Source of the DNA: Lytechinus variegatus
Taxonomy: Eukaryota > Echinodermata > Echinoidea > Temnopleuroida > Toxopneustidae
Assembly (NCBI RefSeq): GCF_018143015.1
Contig: NC_054751.1
Location: forward strand, 15,113,292-15,177,291
Length of the DNA: 64,000 nucleotides
Reading direction: 5' to 3'
Shown here: positions 11,927-23,459 of the stretch, piece by piece
How the letters are laid out: each line of letters starts with the position of its first letter
How positions within the stretch are numbered: position 1 is the stretch's first letter
Notes under the pieces: generated by a model
Told to the model about the DNA's origin: nothing
Database searches by the model: none
The model's input: only the letters and a program-made list of their open reading frames with translations
Translations under genes and position numbers: made by a program

Positions 11927-12235
11927 TGTATTTCATTATTTTATGAAATTGTACCACTATTTACTTGTGATTTGACCATTTTTTAAATGAACTATGTTGG
12001 AGTGCTTTTCTATAATATATAGCATGTAATAAATCAATTAAATGAAAAAAGTAATCATACTTTTAATATTTCTGAATCAAAAAACCAACTGGCGTTAACT
12101 TTGTTCACAAAACATCTTTTTCATGGTAATTTTGGGGTTTGACGTATTACTGTTACAAAATGTTTAGTTTCAGGACCATGCACTTGGGCATTGCAAAGTT
12201 AGTTTTAAAAGATTTGCAAGACTTGAATATAAAAA

Positions 12236-12790
12236 GTCATTCAGCCCCCTCCCCCTTGACGTTTTTGAAATAAATCCGGTCGCTCGTGGACTTTTACTTT
12301 CAAGTCTTGCGCGACTTTTGAGACCAGAATTGTGGCCCCCGAGTTGGCAGTTCCGAAATTATGCAACATTTCTTAAGTAAATGCAGACCCAAAATTACTC
12401 AAAAAAGTGAATTTGTGTACAAATCCAATATATAATTATTTTTCTTTTACTGCTGAAATAAATTAATTTTATCTTGTTTATGGTCAAAATAAAGTCCCCG
12501 ACAATTTCCATTGAAAAAACAAAATGTCGAAAAACAAAGAAATTCATACGAAATTTAGAAAACAAAACACATCAGAAACAAATTTGATTAGATGCCTATC
12601 TAGAGTATGTGAATCAAAAATTGCACTTTCAGGGGAAATGTTTTATCAATTAGACCAAACTTAGCATAATTAATGAGCAATGAGACTTTTGCAGAATTTG
12701 ATATTTCAATTTTGTAGATAATGCCATGGGTAACGCGTGTGCCAATTTTAGTCGCGATCGACGGCCCAAGATCATAAGGATTCAGCCCCC
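12236..12790. repeat. Dispersed repeat, relative of 33290-33975
   Basis: It shares the words GACTTTTACTTTCAAGTC, ATTATGCAACATT, CAGACCCAAAATT and TTGTCTTGTTTATG-like sequence with the repeat at 33290-33975, in the same order. It is flanked by CAGCCCCC-type ends and is non-coding. Confidence 0.6.
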
Positions 12791-13210
12791 CTGTCTTCTT
12801 ATTAGGTGTCGAAATATCCCAGTCTAATTAGGGTTAAATGTAAATGCCTCACCATTCGTCTGCTTAATACCACTACATGTAGCACTCTCAGAGTATTGTA
12901 TGCCGTTCTCTCTCACGTTTTCTTTTGCTCTCTCCCATTTCCTCTAGTCCTTGATTCCATGCATCCCCTTTCTACCTTATTTTGCAAATCATAACTATGC
13001 ATTATTATTTTCATGTTTAATGATCAGAGTTCAATACTGTTAATTCACGATTTATTTCATTAATAAAAATGCAAAGAATCTTGACATTTTATTGTCAACT
13101 CATAATACATACATCTGTGGTTTGAGGGTTTGTTCTTTTGTAATCTTTCTATCAAAACTTTTTATAAAACTTTCTTTATATCACTGATTTATTATAAATG
13201 CAGATTTCAC

Positions 13211-13316
13211 CATGGACCTACCACCAAAAAGGTGGCAAAGTCAAATTCATGATCACAGAAAACTGTTAGACATTGGAGGAAATTGACTAAGAACATGTTA
13301 AAGGTGGTAGGTCAAT
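13211..13316. promoter_or_regulatory. Inverted pair of terminus-like motifs (internal)
   Basis: CATGGACCTACCACC at 13211-13225 matches the first 14 bases of the transposon terminus. GGTGGTAGGTCAATG at about 13302-13316 is its near inverse. The two are about 75 bp apart and resemble a miniature copy of the element ends. A role as transposase-binding sites is inferred. Confidence 0.5.
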
Positions 13317-13824
13317 GTTTTTTCTGTCTCTGTACTCTACAAATGCAATGAAATCTTGAAACGTACATTCTCAAAATATTTTTTTTCCAGAATATGTATT
13401 CTCTTTTTTTTGTCTAAGGAAAATTCTCAATAATGGATTACATATTCATGAACATACAAGTGTAGAACATTTATGTAAAGTGTGCATCTTGTTATGAAAC
13501 AACAGATAAAAATGATATTGTGCAAAAAAGTTCAATGACTGTTCAAAAATATAAGAAAACATCTATAGACCAAAATTATGGGCACATTAATCCAGTTAAC
13601 AAATAGAATGAGATGTACCCGGACTGTAAAGGCTAGCCTGATAAAGTCAAATCTGTGACTACAAAAATCCATTCGACTTTGGAAAAGAATGCGCTTTAAA
13701 AAAACCCATGTACACTTAAATTACAAACACATGAATGTAATATCTACATGTATTCTTGGCTAGAAAAAAATATTTAGGTGATTGATTTTTTTTAAGACGA
13801 TCAACATAAGCAGTCTACTGTCCA

Positions 13825-13860
13825 TGCATGGACCTAAGTCAGGGTGGTAGGTCCGTGGTT
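13825..13860. promoter_or_regulatory. Palindromic terminus-like motif (internal)
   Basis: GCATGGACCTAAG followed by GGTGGTAGGTCCGTGG forms a close inverted pair of the terminus motif. Confidence 0.5.
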
Positions 13861-14446
13861 CATGTAACATTGTCAAAGTTGAAGCACCTAATGTATGACA
13901 TCTCCAAGGACTTTATTATTTTGCATACCATAATGTTCATGTACACTTAGTTCCATTCCAAAATACATTGTACATGTATTGCCAATTTATAGCACATTTG
14001 CATGTATTTATTTCAAATTTTTCAATTGTCATTCTTATGTTACAGTCTAGGCTGTTACTTTGCAACTCTTCTCACCATCCTAATCCAAATAGCACCAGTA
14101 AATTCAAGTCCTTTTCTACCACATGAAGGATGCTAACATATCAAAGTCAGTATGACCATCTATACATTACATGAAGAGGTGCATACAAGTGCATATGAAA
14201 TGTTTTGCTTGGTGAAAAAAATTAATTCAATTGATGAAAACACAATCTAAATCCAGCATGATCAAAGGCTATGCATTGGAATCTTGACTTAACAAAATAA
14301 GTATTCAACATGGAGGACATGCAAGCAGGTCAATCTTCATCAAGAGGAAAATAAATTTACATGAGTAATGATGAATGTAACTTTCTCATCGTTAGGAATT
14401 TAAATTCAAGATGTACATGCACTAAATTCAAAGTTGAATCCTGAAA

Positions 14447-14462
14447 CCACGGTAGGTCCATG
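14447..14462 (-). promoter_or_regulatory. Single terminus-like motif (internal)
   Basis: CCACGGTAGGTCCATG is the reverse complement of the terminus start with one extra or changed base. It lies just beyond the stop codon of the accessory gene. Confidence 0.4.
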
Positions 14463-14543
14463 CTGAAACTTACATGAACATGTAGGCAACAGGTAAAATG
14501 GTACTGTGCAAAAATCATGAAAAAACAGCAAAATACATGTACG

Positions 14544-17500
14544 CTACTTTGCTAGTTCTTTCCTTAGACTTCTTTGTCCTTTAGATGAGGCACGCTTCGC
14601 TTGCTTCTCCACCAAGTTGAAAGCTTTTACAAAGGCAGTGATACGGATTTTGGTGAAGTAATTTAGAATTGAATGGAACAGAGGTTTCATGTCTGTGTTA
14701 ATGGAATACCGACAGATCAAGGAGTTCCACTGCTGCGTGACCTTGTTGTCCTCGGCGCACGACTTGAACAGGGTAGTTTTCAAGTTTGTCTTTCTGAGTT
14801 CTCCAATTTTCTTCCTGTTCAGAAATGGTTTTGCAACACGTTCACATGCCCAGAAAAACCTGAATACATCATCAGTCACACAAAACAGTCCTCCTCTATT
14901 TTGCATTTCCATCCAAGCAATGGTATATGCTAGGAAGGATGGGGCCATGGTCTCCTTGTCCTGGCTTGCCCTCCAGGACTGAAGAATTCTGATGTACTCC
15001 TTTGCCAGAGGTGACTTTCCACGCCGATACCTCTTCAAGAGAGCATACGGGATGAATCCAGAAACATACCGCAGTACCTGAAGTTCACGTTCGTTCAACT
15101 CAACACGAGGATTGGCTTCCTTCTCATTTACCTGTTGGCTTCCAACAAAGGAGACTGTCTTTTGAAGAACTTTTTCCAACATGAACTGGTAGAGTAAATT
15201 TCCGACAATGCGCCCCACCGAATCTATACGAAGACTATTCAAGAACTCTCTCCAATAATCTCTATGCTTTTCTTCAAGTCTAACTATATGGAACCTCTTG
15301 AATATTTCCTCCTGTAAAGAGGCACCAACAGGGGTCTTGTCAACAGCAGCAACAATATCTAATATTATGTTGAACATATACATGCTCATATTTTCCAAAT
15401 CAGAGTTCTCAAATGCCAGGATCCTTTGTGCCATGGACTTAACATCTCCACCATATCCATGTTTGCCTGAAAATCTTTCTTCACTGGAAACCAACTGAAG
15501 GATGTTTCTTATTGTAGACACTGCTTCTGATTCCATCTTTCTCCTAGTATCAGGGCTCAGTACAAAGAATACTGCAATGAAATTAAGAAAAAAAAATTGT
15601 ATTAGAAGCAAGAATTCAAATGTAATTGTGCATAAATTATACAGGTATGTCAACATCCATTGAAAATTGATTCTATCATTAAAAAAATGACTCTTGATAA
15701 AGGAAGCTGATTTTGCTTTCAATATAATAATTCAAGAATTAAATAAAATTAATGCGAAAGTGTTTAGTATATAAATTTAGCCAGTGTCTATAAATAAATA
15801 AAATATACCAAAGGTTTCTCGAAAAAATTGTGTAATTGCTGATAATGAAATTAGAAAAATAAACATTGCGAAAGTGTTTAAATATAAAGTAAAATGTATT
15901 AAAAAAATAATAATACACCATCCTAGACCCACATGCACATAACTTGTTGGCAATCTCAGTGCAATTAATTTCCTTTTGATCTTGGAATTAATGATATCTC
16001 ATAGTTCAGTTTGTGTATCCATGGACTATTAAACATGTTTTTACCATGGACCTACATACTACTCTAAAAGAGTAGTTCAGTAGGTCCACAGTTATACAGA
16101 CTTTTTATGAAATTCATTGATTACTGCAACTATGTCATTTAATCTTGATTTAAAAATAATAACAAAAATAATGAACTAATCCATTTATACAAGTACCTTT
16201 TGATTGTTTCTTTTTGTCAGCTTTCTGGGATGCACTCTGCTGCACTTCCTGATCTGCTGGATGTGAAAAAGGAACATTTGATAAGGGATATTATAGAGTA
16301 TAATGTACATAGCAAAATTTTAATTTACAAATGAAGACCACATTTATGCACAACAACAATGACAAGAGTTCTGGCAAGGATGGGGGAGGGGGTAAAATTG
16401 TATGTGACTATCCATGAAATCAGTGCTCAACATGTCATGGAAAGAATATACGATTACATGAACAGGCCACAGGATTTCTTTCATTTCGGCAAACAAAATG
16501 AAACTGATAATTACCATCCGGCTTTGCTTCAGCTGTTCGTTGATTCTCCTTTTTCTTCGAAGACTTCTGTCTAGACTTGGCAACATTTTTAAGTTCAGTC
16601 TGCTTGGCCTTGGCACTTAATGATGACCCTGTACATATAAAAGACAGAATGAAGATTAATATGCTATTTAAACACAAATTATACTGGAATGGTTGACCTT
16701 CAGTGGCACAGGTCCATCTATGGATCGTATGATTTACAAAAGTTACAACTCAAGCAATAACTTCTACGTGTACATGTAACTTAAGAATGGAGGGACATGA
16801 TGAACAGAATTGCAACGCTTCAATACCATGATTCAATCCATGCAGTAGGAAATAATTCTTATTTTTAGGGGTTATTTTATTTTGCCACAAAGAGTCGACG
16901 GTTGAAGTGATTTGGGGGCTACAGTGTATTTCTATCCTTTCAAGACCAAGAGCTACATTTTCCCCAGTTGGCAATAATGCTGTAAAAGCTATATCTTCTT
17001 TAAAATTGATGGGCCAACTTTAGATAAGATAAGTTGGCCCAAATTATTTCATTTTGCATTGAAAGCAGTTGTGGACGATTCTGGCTGTCTATCAACTAGA
17101 GGCTGAGGGTGCAGTCGCCCACTGCCCTACTATTTTACTGGGTTGTTTGTAAAAGTTAGATTCACGACAACAAAGTCTTTTTTCTCCAGACAAGACAGCA
17201 ATTTCAGGAATTTTTTTAATCGATTGATTTGACTTGAGAGTAATATCAATTATCAGTAGTTATTGCATGAATTTTTATGAAGATGGGTGCACATTAAAGT
17301 AGTATTATTGCACAGATGATCCAGGTTCACTCAGCCTCAGGAGTATAACAAGCACAGCTAAAAACAAGTAAGTTAAAGTACATGTGTAGGGCCCAAGTTT
17401 GATTTACAATGAAATCTACGCCAACACGTAAAAAAAATTTAGTCGTTTCTTATGTGGGGGGGGGGGACAAAAATGAAAGATATTTTGTGATATTGACAAC

Positions 17501-18015
17501 TCTCAATGTCATTGACAGATTTAGATTAAAATAGCTACAATCTAATGTTGGATCTTAACACGAAAAAGTAACGTACCCCCCGGTATTCATGATTTTCTTT
17601 CTCCTTATTGAACTCCTACCAGTATTTCTTCTCTCTTTGAACTTGAACTTGAAGTTTGATTTTTTTTTCTTCTTCGTCTGTTTTTTTTGTTATTGATTGT
17701 TCATGTGAATCATTTCAATATATTGCTACGATGTATTGTACTTTTCATCTTTGTGCATATTTATTATTAAAGCCATTGGAAACAATTTGTTTTTGTATCC
17801 GTACCGTATATTGACCAATATATAAAGAATCTTGAATTTTCTTACGTACCGGCTTCGTCATGTTGTTCGTGGTCTTCACCTTCCCGATCACTCACATTCC
17901 CGACATTAGCATTAGAAACTCCTAACTCTTCTTCCTCTGGACTCAACACGAGATCACCCCAATCCTCTAATTCCTCAACACTAATATCAGTAAAATCTTC
18001 CGTAATGAAGGCCAT
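14544..18015 (-). CDS. Second gene of the P-superfamily element, unknown function, four exons
   Basis: On the minus strand the predicted exons are 18015-17850, 16628-16515, 16256-16197 and 15571-14544. Each junction has GT-AG borders and each carries one leftover base, so phases agree; the result is 455 aa. Residues 1-55 are strongly acidic. Residues about 57-113 are Lys/Ser/Gln-rich, like a flexible nuclear linker. Residues 115-455 form one alpha-helical domain with LRYVSGFIPYALLKRYRR at 280-297 and a basic end (KRASSKGQRSLRKELAK). I do not recognise the domain; 'YVxGF' resembles a short motif seen in C-terminal parts of some transposases. The third exon has a CAGCAG acceptor that could drop one residue. 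It faces the transposase gene and starts about 390 bp inside the right terminus. Accessory transposition factor is a guess. Confidence 0.7.
16044..16091. promoter_or_regulatory. Hairpin of terminus-like motifs in accessory gene intron 3
   Basis: CCATGGACCTAC, CTACTC, a four-base loop, GAGTAG and GTAGGTCCAC form a 48-base imperfect hairpin. Both arms begin with the transposon terminus motif. Confidence 0.5.
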
Positions 18016-18373
18016 CTTTGATGAACAAAAATTATGAAAAAGCGGACGTTTGCAGATTAGTACTGTACCGTACTGTAGACATGATTCTAGATGAAAATAA
18101 TCGGATCTCAATCTAAAAACGGTAGCAGACAAGCAAGCCGTTCTACTGTATGGTTGTCCGTGACGTATGTTAACGTATCGGATGACTAAAGCCTTTCCGT
18201 TCGCTGATTCCCTTCGCGATGTACTAAGCGCTGTACTAAGTGCGCAGCGAAACAACAGCTGTTTCTTGCATCACGTCGCAGTGAGACGATTTACGACCGA
18301 TTGATGCGTTTCAGCTGTGCGGAGAGGATTACGAATTACTGTCGGCGACTGTGATGGATATAGTCAGAGCTGC

Positions 18374-18407
18374 TCGATGAATGTCCAGTCAGAGTGGTAG
18401 GTCCATG
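18374..18407 (-). repeat. Right terminal inverted repeat of the P-superfamily element
   Basis: It is the exact inverse of 3021-3054. It ends …GTGGTAGGTCCATG directly before the CATGTATC duplication. Confidence 0.9.
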
Positions 18408-18860
18408 CATGTATCAAGCAGTCCTCAGTAATATATATGAAAGCTTCTAGTGCAAACAATACTGTGTATGTCTGTAAACCCTTACAAAGTCTCAACCATT
18501 ATTTATACTCATTTATAGAGAACAAAACCAAAAAAAGAATACAACTGTCGAATTCATATTTTTGTGCAATCCAAATTCCAAGGACAAAAAAGGTTTCAAA
18601 AGTTCAAAGACAACCCAAGACAAGTGTCCAGACATCCGACCCCCATCCAACATGAACAAGAGTGAATGGGACTGACTCAACAACAAACGTGACACAGCAG
18701 CGACAAGCCAACAGTAAACACTGCACTGCACTTTGGTTAATATAAATGCAGCCTGACAAACAATAACCTCAAACTCGAATCAAATTAACTAAATTTCACT
18801 CATGATTGTTTCAAAATTGTTAAATCGTAAATGAATGGGGCAAATCTTACCACTTACATA
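18408..18860 (-). repeat. LTR of the gypsy-type element, second piece (5' portion on minus strand)
   Basis: This sequence continues the LTR that was split at 3016; the first eight bases repeat 3009-3016. On the minus strand TATAAA-like boxes lie near 18500-18520, upstream of the polyadenylation signal in the first piece, as expected of an LTR. The outer boundary is uncertain: a TGTAAG start on the minus strand near 18855 is one candidate. Confidence 0.4.
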
Positions 18861-19050
18861 GTCCTAAATTTAGATGACGAAAATAAATCCAGTGCCAGAT
18901 GACGTCACTCAAGCGCGCGCGGCGTGACGACATTCGATTTTTACATTTGATTTTGATGACGAGTTTCAATCTGAGGCTTGACTGAGCCTTTTACTTGTCT
19001 TTGTGGTCGAATATGAACTCGACCTAGGCAATAGATTCGAATTAGCATAC
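18861..19050. other. Spacer between the LTR and the foldback element
   Basis: The sequence is CG-rich around 18900-18935 (TGACGTCACTC, GCGCGCGCGGCGTGACG). No gene or repeat was recognised. Confidence 0.3.
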
Positions 19051-19500
19051 TCGTGATATAGGCCCCGCTCGAGAAAAAATTGTAATCGATCATACCTCAA
19101 TATCTAGGTTGCTAACTTCAGCTCACTATATATACTCGTGATATAGGCCCCGCTGCTGTGTTGAACGGCTTGGAATGTCCGTGCGCGGGGCCTGTTTCAC
19201 GAGTATAGTACTATAACCGTTATATAGGCCCCGCACTACTGCACTTCAGACACTCCAACACAGTAGCGGGGCCTATATCACGAGTATATATTAAGCTTGC
19301 ATCCTAAGATAGTCGCGAAACAGGCCCCGTCCAATGTGCTTATCCCAGCATTCGCACGTGTGTGGGGCTCGGATGACGGCTATATAGTATACTCGTTATC
19401 GAGGCCCCTTACACTGTTATGTAGTGGAAAATAACGTGGTCGTGGGGCTTGTTTCCCCGCGCGGTGGACGATGAGAATTATAACGGGCGGCGTCCCCCCC
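19051..19500 (+). repeat. Left hairpin-module arm of the foldback
   Basis: At least four consecutive modules each have a GGCCCCGC-type box and an inverted GCGGGGCC-type box 30-45 bases apart, flanked by TATACTCGTGATA or CACGAGTATA. Examples are at about 19129-19208, 19215-19290, 19305-19385 and 19390-19470. Confidence 0.75.
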
Positions 19501-22044
19501 CCGGGGGGGGGGGGCTCCAATTTCCTTTTTCAGAAATCTATCTGTCGATTTACTTATGTATGAAAATAGTTTTTTATTATTCATTTATCAATCTATTTGT
19601 ATTGATTAATTAATGTATTCATTAATCATTTAATTTATTTGTGTTTGGTGTTTTTTTCTTTTGTGATGTATTTGTATTGATTAGTTAATGTATTCATTAA
19701 TCATTTAATTTAATTCAATGTTATAATAAGGACAAAAGTATTTCGTTGGCAAATGGTGAACTGGCTCTTTATTTGCATTTTATGATCCAATGATAGGCCT
19801 ATTGTTTTATTTGTTAAGCGGTATTTTAGGAAGAATTTTCACCAACAAACCAATTATCTCTTGTGATTTTTTTTCATTTCTTCAGTAAAAAGTGGGGGGG
19901 ATGTTTGTACTGGCCACCCCCCCCCCCCCTCGAAAAGAGGGGGGATATATCCCCCTATCCCCCCCGGATTTACGCCAGTGCAGCTGACTACATCGAGATT
20001 AGGAAGGAAAGAGGAGGGTGCAGGTCCAAGCAGTCGTCAACCAGCCACGGCAAACAACTACTCAAGGAGCGCCTTTACCCGGCGCCTTTACCTGGGGCGA
20101 AGGCGATGACAGCGACTTCGAATGACTCTCAGGAGTCATTTTGGCTTGAGATTTAATCTCGCCTCTAAACACAACGGCTCTTTTCAGAGCCACCAAATTA
20201 CCAAGAAAGAAACTGAATAGATATGTCTCTATTTACCTCTTAAACAAAAATTAATAAACACCCTACATTATTTTCTTCAATTAATACTTATGGGTAAGCG
20301 ATTGATTTCTAACCAAGAAAAAATACAGTATCAACAGATGCGATTTTTAAATATGATCTATAATTGGCAAATTTATTTAATAAAAATAAATAATATAACT
20401 ATAAAGACGGGGATAAACCTCAATGCACCCCTAATATAAGGCACCAGTTTCGTCAATGAATTATGGTTAAGCAATTGATTTTCAACCTAGAAAAAATAAC
20501 AATATCAACAGATGCGATTTTCAAATAAGATAAATAATTGGCAATTCTCATAAAAGAATAAAAATTTAAAGACTGGAATCAACTTCAATACACCCCTAAT
20601 AAAAAGTAAGAAAATCGATCTCTCAACATGAGTAACAGTGACCGTAAATCCCCCCCCCCCCCGAAAATATTAATGAACAGTGAAGTGATAATTTACGATT
20701 GCTTAAATATTGAGAGGGATCACCCGAAAAAGTCCCACAAATATAATAAGAACGACAGACTGGACTTAGAAAGTGGGTAATGGAAAGAATCTCGTATAAA
20801 CGTGTTGGCTAATAAACTTTGGGCAGAAAATAGTATGATTTGTATGCCTACAAGTAAAGAAAATTCAGATAAACAAAACACTGAAAATATGATCAAAATC
20901 GGACAAGGAATAACAAAGTTATCGCATTTTGAAAATTTGCATCAATCCGATGAAACAGTCATGGGTGTGTCATCATCATAATTCAATTAGCAAATTGGTG
21001 ACGTCATATCACCAATTGTTCTTTTGTATTATGAAAATTAGGTTGATTCAATTTTTTTCTACGAAGAACTTAAAAAATTGGATTGGCAACTGATTTAGTG
21101 CATTAGATATTCCGCATTGCTGCGACTATAAAGGAGACGCATTATTCACAAATATATTGTGAAAAAAAAATTGAGCAATGATTTTGTTGAATAACATAAG
21201 GAAAAGGAAAGTGGGGTCGTGACATCAGCCCACCTAATGAATATTCATGACAACTGTTTTAACAAAATATTACTACTTTAAAATTCAATCATTTTTTTTA
21301 TATCCGGTTTTGAGGAAATTTTCGGAATTTTTCTCAGTGAATTCTACTATATATTAAGCTATAAATACTTTCAACACGGACCATCCCTTTAAGTTTTAAA
21401 ATGACTGCAGGATGGGGAAATAGGTTAGCTGAAGAAATACTGGAATATCAATGAACGGTATTGTAAGCTTTTTAAAAACAAAACATGAATAAATTGATAT
21501 TTGGGTAAAAAAAGTAGGGCCTACTATATACCCAAAATAGATAATATACATAATGAAAGGCCGATCCCCAATTGTGGGGCGGGGGGGGGGGGTAAGTCTC
21601 AGTAAAATATAGATTAAGTTAAATATAGTGTAGATATCCCTCAAGCAATAATAAAATTGACCAAACCAAAAGAAAATTAACAAATCTTCCCCGAATGAAT
21701 ATGACTATTCGTTTTCTTTTCTGAACTTAAATGGATGAAAAGTTGGGAAGCGGGGGGGGGGGGGGGTACATTTATGAAAGGAATGAAAAATACAAATCGA
21801 TAATACACACGAAGCCAGATGAATGATTCAATATTGAATAAAAGCCGATTTGAAAAAAAATATATTGACTTCTTACATCCAGGTGATTACATGAATGAAT
21901 AAATGGAAGATTGGGGGAATTATACAAGAATTATATAATTTGATTATTGATGAACCCCTCCCTCCCGCAAAAAATAATCAAAATGAAATGTGTGTGTGTA
22001 TTTGAATTTTGTCGGACGTGTATCAATCAGATATGATTATTTAC
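19501..22044. other. Left interior of the foldback element
   Basis: The stretch is AT-rich with poly-G/poly-C runs and no gene. It includes a tandem duplication (20285-20610). A stretch ending CGGACCATCCCTTTAA near 21395 looks like the end of another MITE family. Confidence 0.4.
20285..20610 (+). repeat. Tandem duplication, unit about 170 bp
   Basis: TGATTTCTAACCAAGAAAAA, TATCAACAGATGCGATTTT and CACCCCTAAT recur in order in two adjacent copies with moderate divergence. Confidence 0.6.
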
Positions 22045-22175
22045 GTCTGCATGGGACCGACCTTTAACGTCACCATCCGAAAGACGTGACCAGGACTCGA
22101 ACCTCGAGCCTCCGCTTCAATTTGTAACTTCCCCACAGCTTGGATTACAGGCGCACGCCACAACGCCCAGAAATG
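22045..22175 (-). repeat. 7SL (SRP) RNA-like SINE fragment
   Basis: On the minus strand GGGCGTTGTGGCGTGCGCC is followed by TGTAATCCAAGCT, GGGGAAG, GGAGGCTCGAGGTTCGAGTC and CTGG. This order and spacing resemble the Alu domain of 7SL RNA. A B-box-like GGTTCGAGTCC is followed by a tail GTGACGTTAAAGGTCGGTCCC typical of invertebrate SINE bodies. It is partial and not an SRP RNA gene. Confidence 0.5.
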
Positions 22176-22394
22176 CGGGGGGGGGGGTGGGGCTCCAATT
22201 TATTTTCCCCAAAACAAGGGATAACAATGAACTTCCACACATAAAAAAAATAAAATCGAATTATACCCCTGATTCCATATCAAAAAAGAAAAGAATATAG
22301 TAAATAATTAATAAATTTATATTTTTTTAAACACAAGTGCACACCTAGTTACCAATAATGCATATAGCATTTCCATTTATTTGAATGCAGGATA

Positions 22395-22510
22395 AAAGAG
22401 CATTGTAGGTGCAGTGGCCGAGGATCGCCCGGACTTTCCATGTACAGCCAGGCGCATAGACCACTCGGCCACGGCTTCTCCGTGGCCGAGCACCTTCGAT
22501 TAAGATTTTT
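22395..22510 (-). repeat. tRNA-like SINE fragment
   Basis: On the minus strand GTGGCCGAGTGGTCTATGCGC is A-box-like and typical of Leu/Ser tRNA heads. No clear B box follows, so it is a decayed SINE head rather than a tRNA gene. Confidence 0.35.
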
Positions 22511-22942
22511 TTTAAAGGATGTTTTATTATATTCTCTCAAATCAAAATACACAATCAGATTCTATAAACAATTTGTACAAACTATTTGAAACATAATTAT
22601 AAATTATACAATAAATCCATTACAATATAATTATACAACTTATACATCAAACTTGAAAAATACTAGAAATTAATACTAATGCGTTTCAGCAATTACAAAA
22701 TGAAATATTAACAAAATATATGACATGATCAGAGAGAAAAAAAGATAAAAATGTTCCACCTCCCACCCCCCCCCCCTCCCTCCGTCCCCAGGTTAGGAGC
22801 ATTCTCCCCTTTATGCCTATATACTCTACATGGAAGGGACTGCAATTCTCCGTATTGGGTTTTTTCTGTGTTTTTATTTATTTTGTTTTGTGGCTTTGTC
22901 TCTCGTATGTATACCTTTGCCTCACTCTCCCTATTTATTCTT

Positions 22943-23432
22943 TTAATTAAGATTTTCCCATTTCCTTAAATGAAGAGACATCTTGCCTCTACCTAGCGCC
23001 AGCCTTCTTTCTTCCAATTCTTTAAATTTCCTTTTAATTTCATCCATGGTTATATGTGCACCCTTTTCCCTCCCTATGAAGATTAAAAATTTAACAAAGA
23101 TTAAAAAGTGATTGATTAAGCGTTTTCCTTCGTCCTTTAATTCTACCCCTACAAGAATTTCCTCCCAGCTTAAATTACCGGTAGAAATATAACCAAACAT
23201 CTTCTTACAATTATCCCAAACCAGACAAGCATATTCACATTCCAAAAAAAAGATGGCGATATGTTTCCTCCTCTTTTTCACAAAAACAACAAAGGTTATT
23301 TTGTGAGATTTTAAAACGGAACAAGTGATGATTTGTGTAAGCAATGCAGTGTAACATTTTAAACTGAAATTCTCTTAATCTACTGTTCAGAGTACATTGT
23401 CTTGGTCTCATAAAAATGTGTTCAAAATACAT
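22943..23432 (-). pseudogene. LINE ORF2 C-terminal fragment (zf-RVT region, L1/Tx1-like)
   Basis: Minus-strand translation gives LNSRLREFQFKMLHCIAYTN, then NLCCFCEKEEETYRHLFF and ECEYACLVW, a C-x2-C…H…C knuckle typical of the zf-RVT end of L1-like LINEs. A frameshift separates the 23432-23235 and 23344-22943 frames. The protein ends in a basic KFKELEERRLALGRGK stretch. Everything upstream (reverse transcriptase, endonuclease) is missing. It is embedded in the foldback interior. Confidence 0.7.
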
Positions 23433-23459
23433 TTCTTAATCGATTAAAAAAAGACTGAC

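Larger units (their letters stand above)
12791..14543. other. Non-coding region between the two convergent transposon genes
   Basis: The stretch is AT-rich without convincing exons. It contains several copies of the transposon terminus motif GGACCTACCAC (listed separately). A minus-strand AATAAA near 13909-13914 could end the accessory gene transcript. Confidence 0.4.
3017..18407 (+). mobile_element. Autonomous-looking P-superfamily DNA transposon, 15.4 kb, two genes
   Basis: It is bounded by 34-bp perfect inverted repeats (3021-3054 and 18374-18407) beginning CATGGACCTACCAC. P elements also start with CATG. A candidate 8-bp target duplication CATGTATC flanks both sides. Subterminal AGTCGCCGACA (about 3174) recurs inverted near 18340. 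The element holds a plus-strand transposase gene (6208-10835) and a convergent minus-strand gene of unknown role (18015-14544), both with open spliced frames. Repeats at 4090-5363, 11522-11926 and 12236-12790 are probably later insertions that inflated its length. It sits inside a gypsy LTR, so it is younger than that element. Confidence 0.8.

Noticed and set aside
14673-14982. Plus-strand frames opposite the accessory gene's last exon
   Set aside because: They are shadows of the minus-strand exon, which has splice signals, length and a consistent phase.
22045-22175. SRP RNA gene
   Set aside because: Only an Alu-domain-like part is present and it runs into a SINE-type body.
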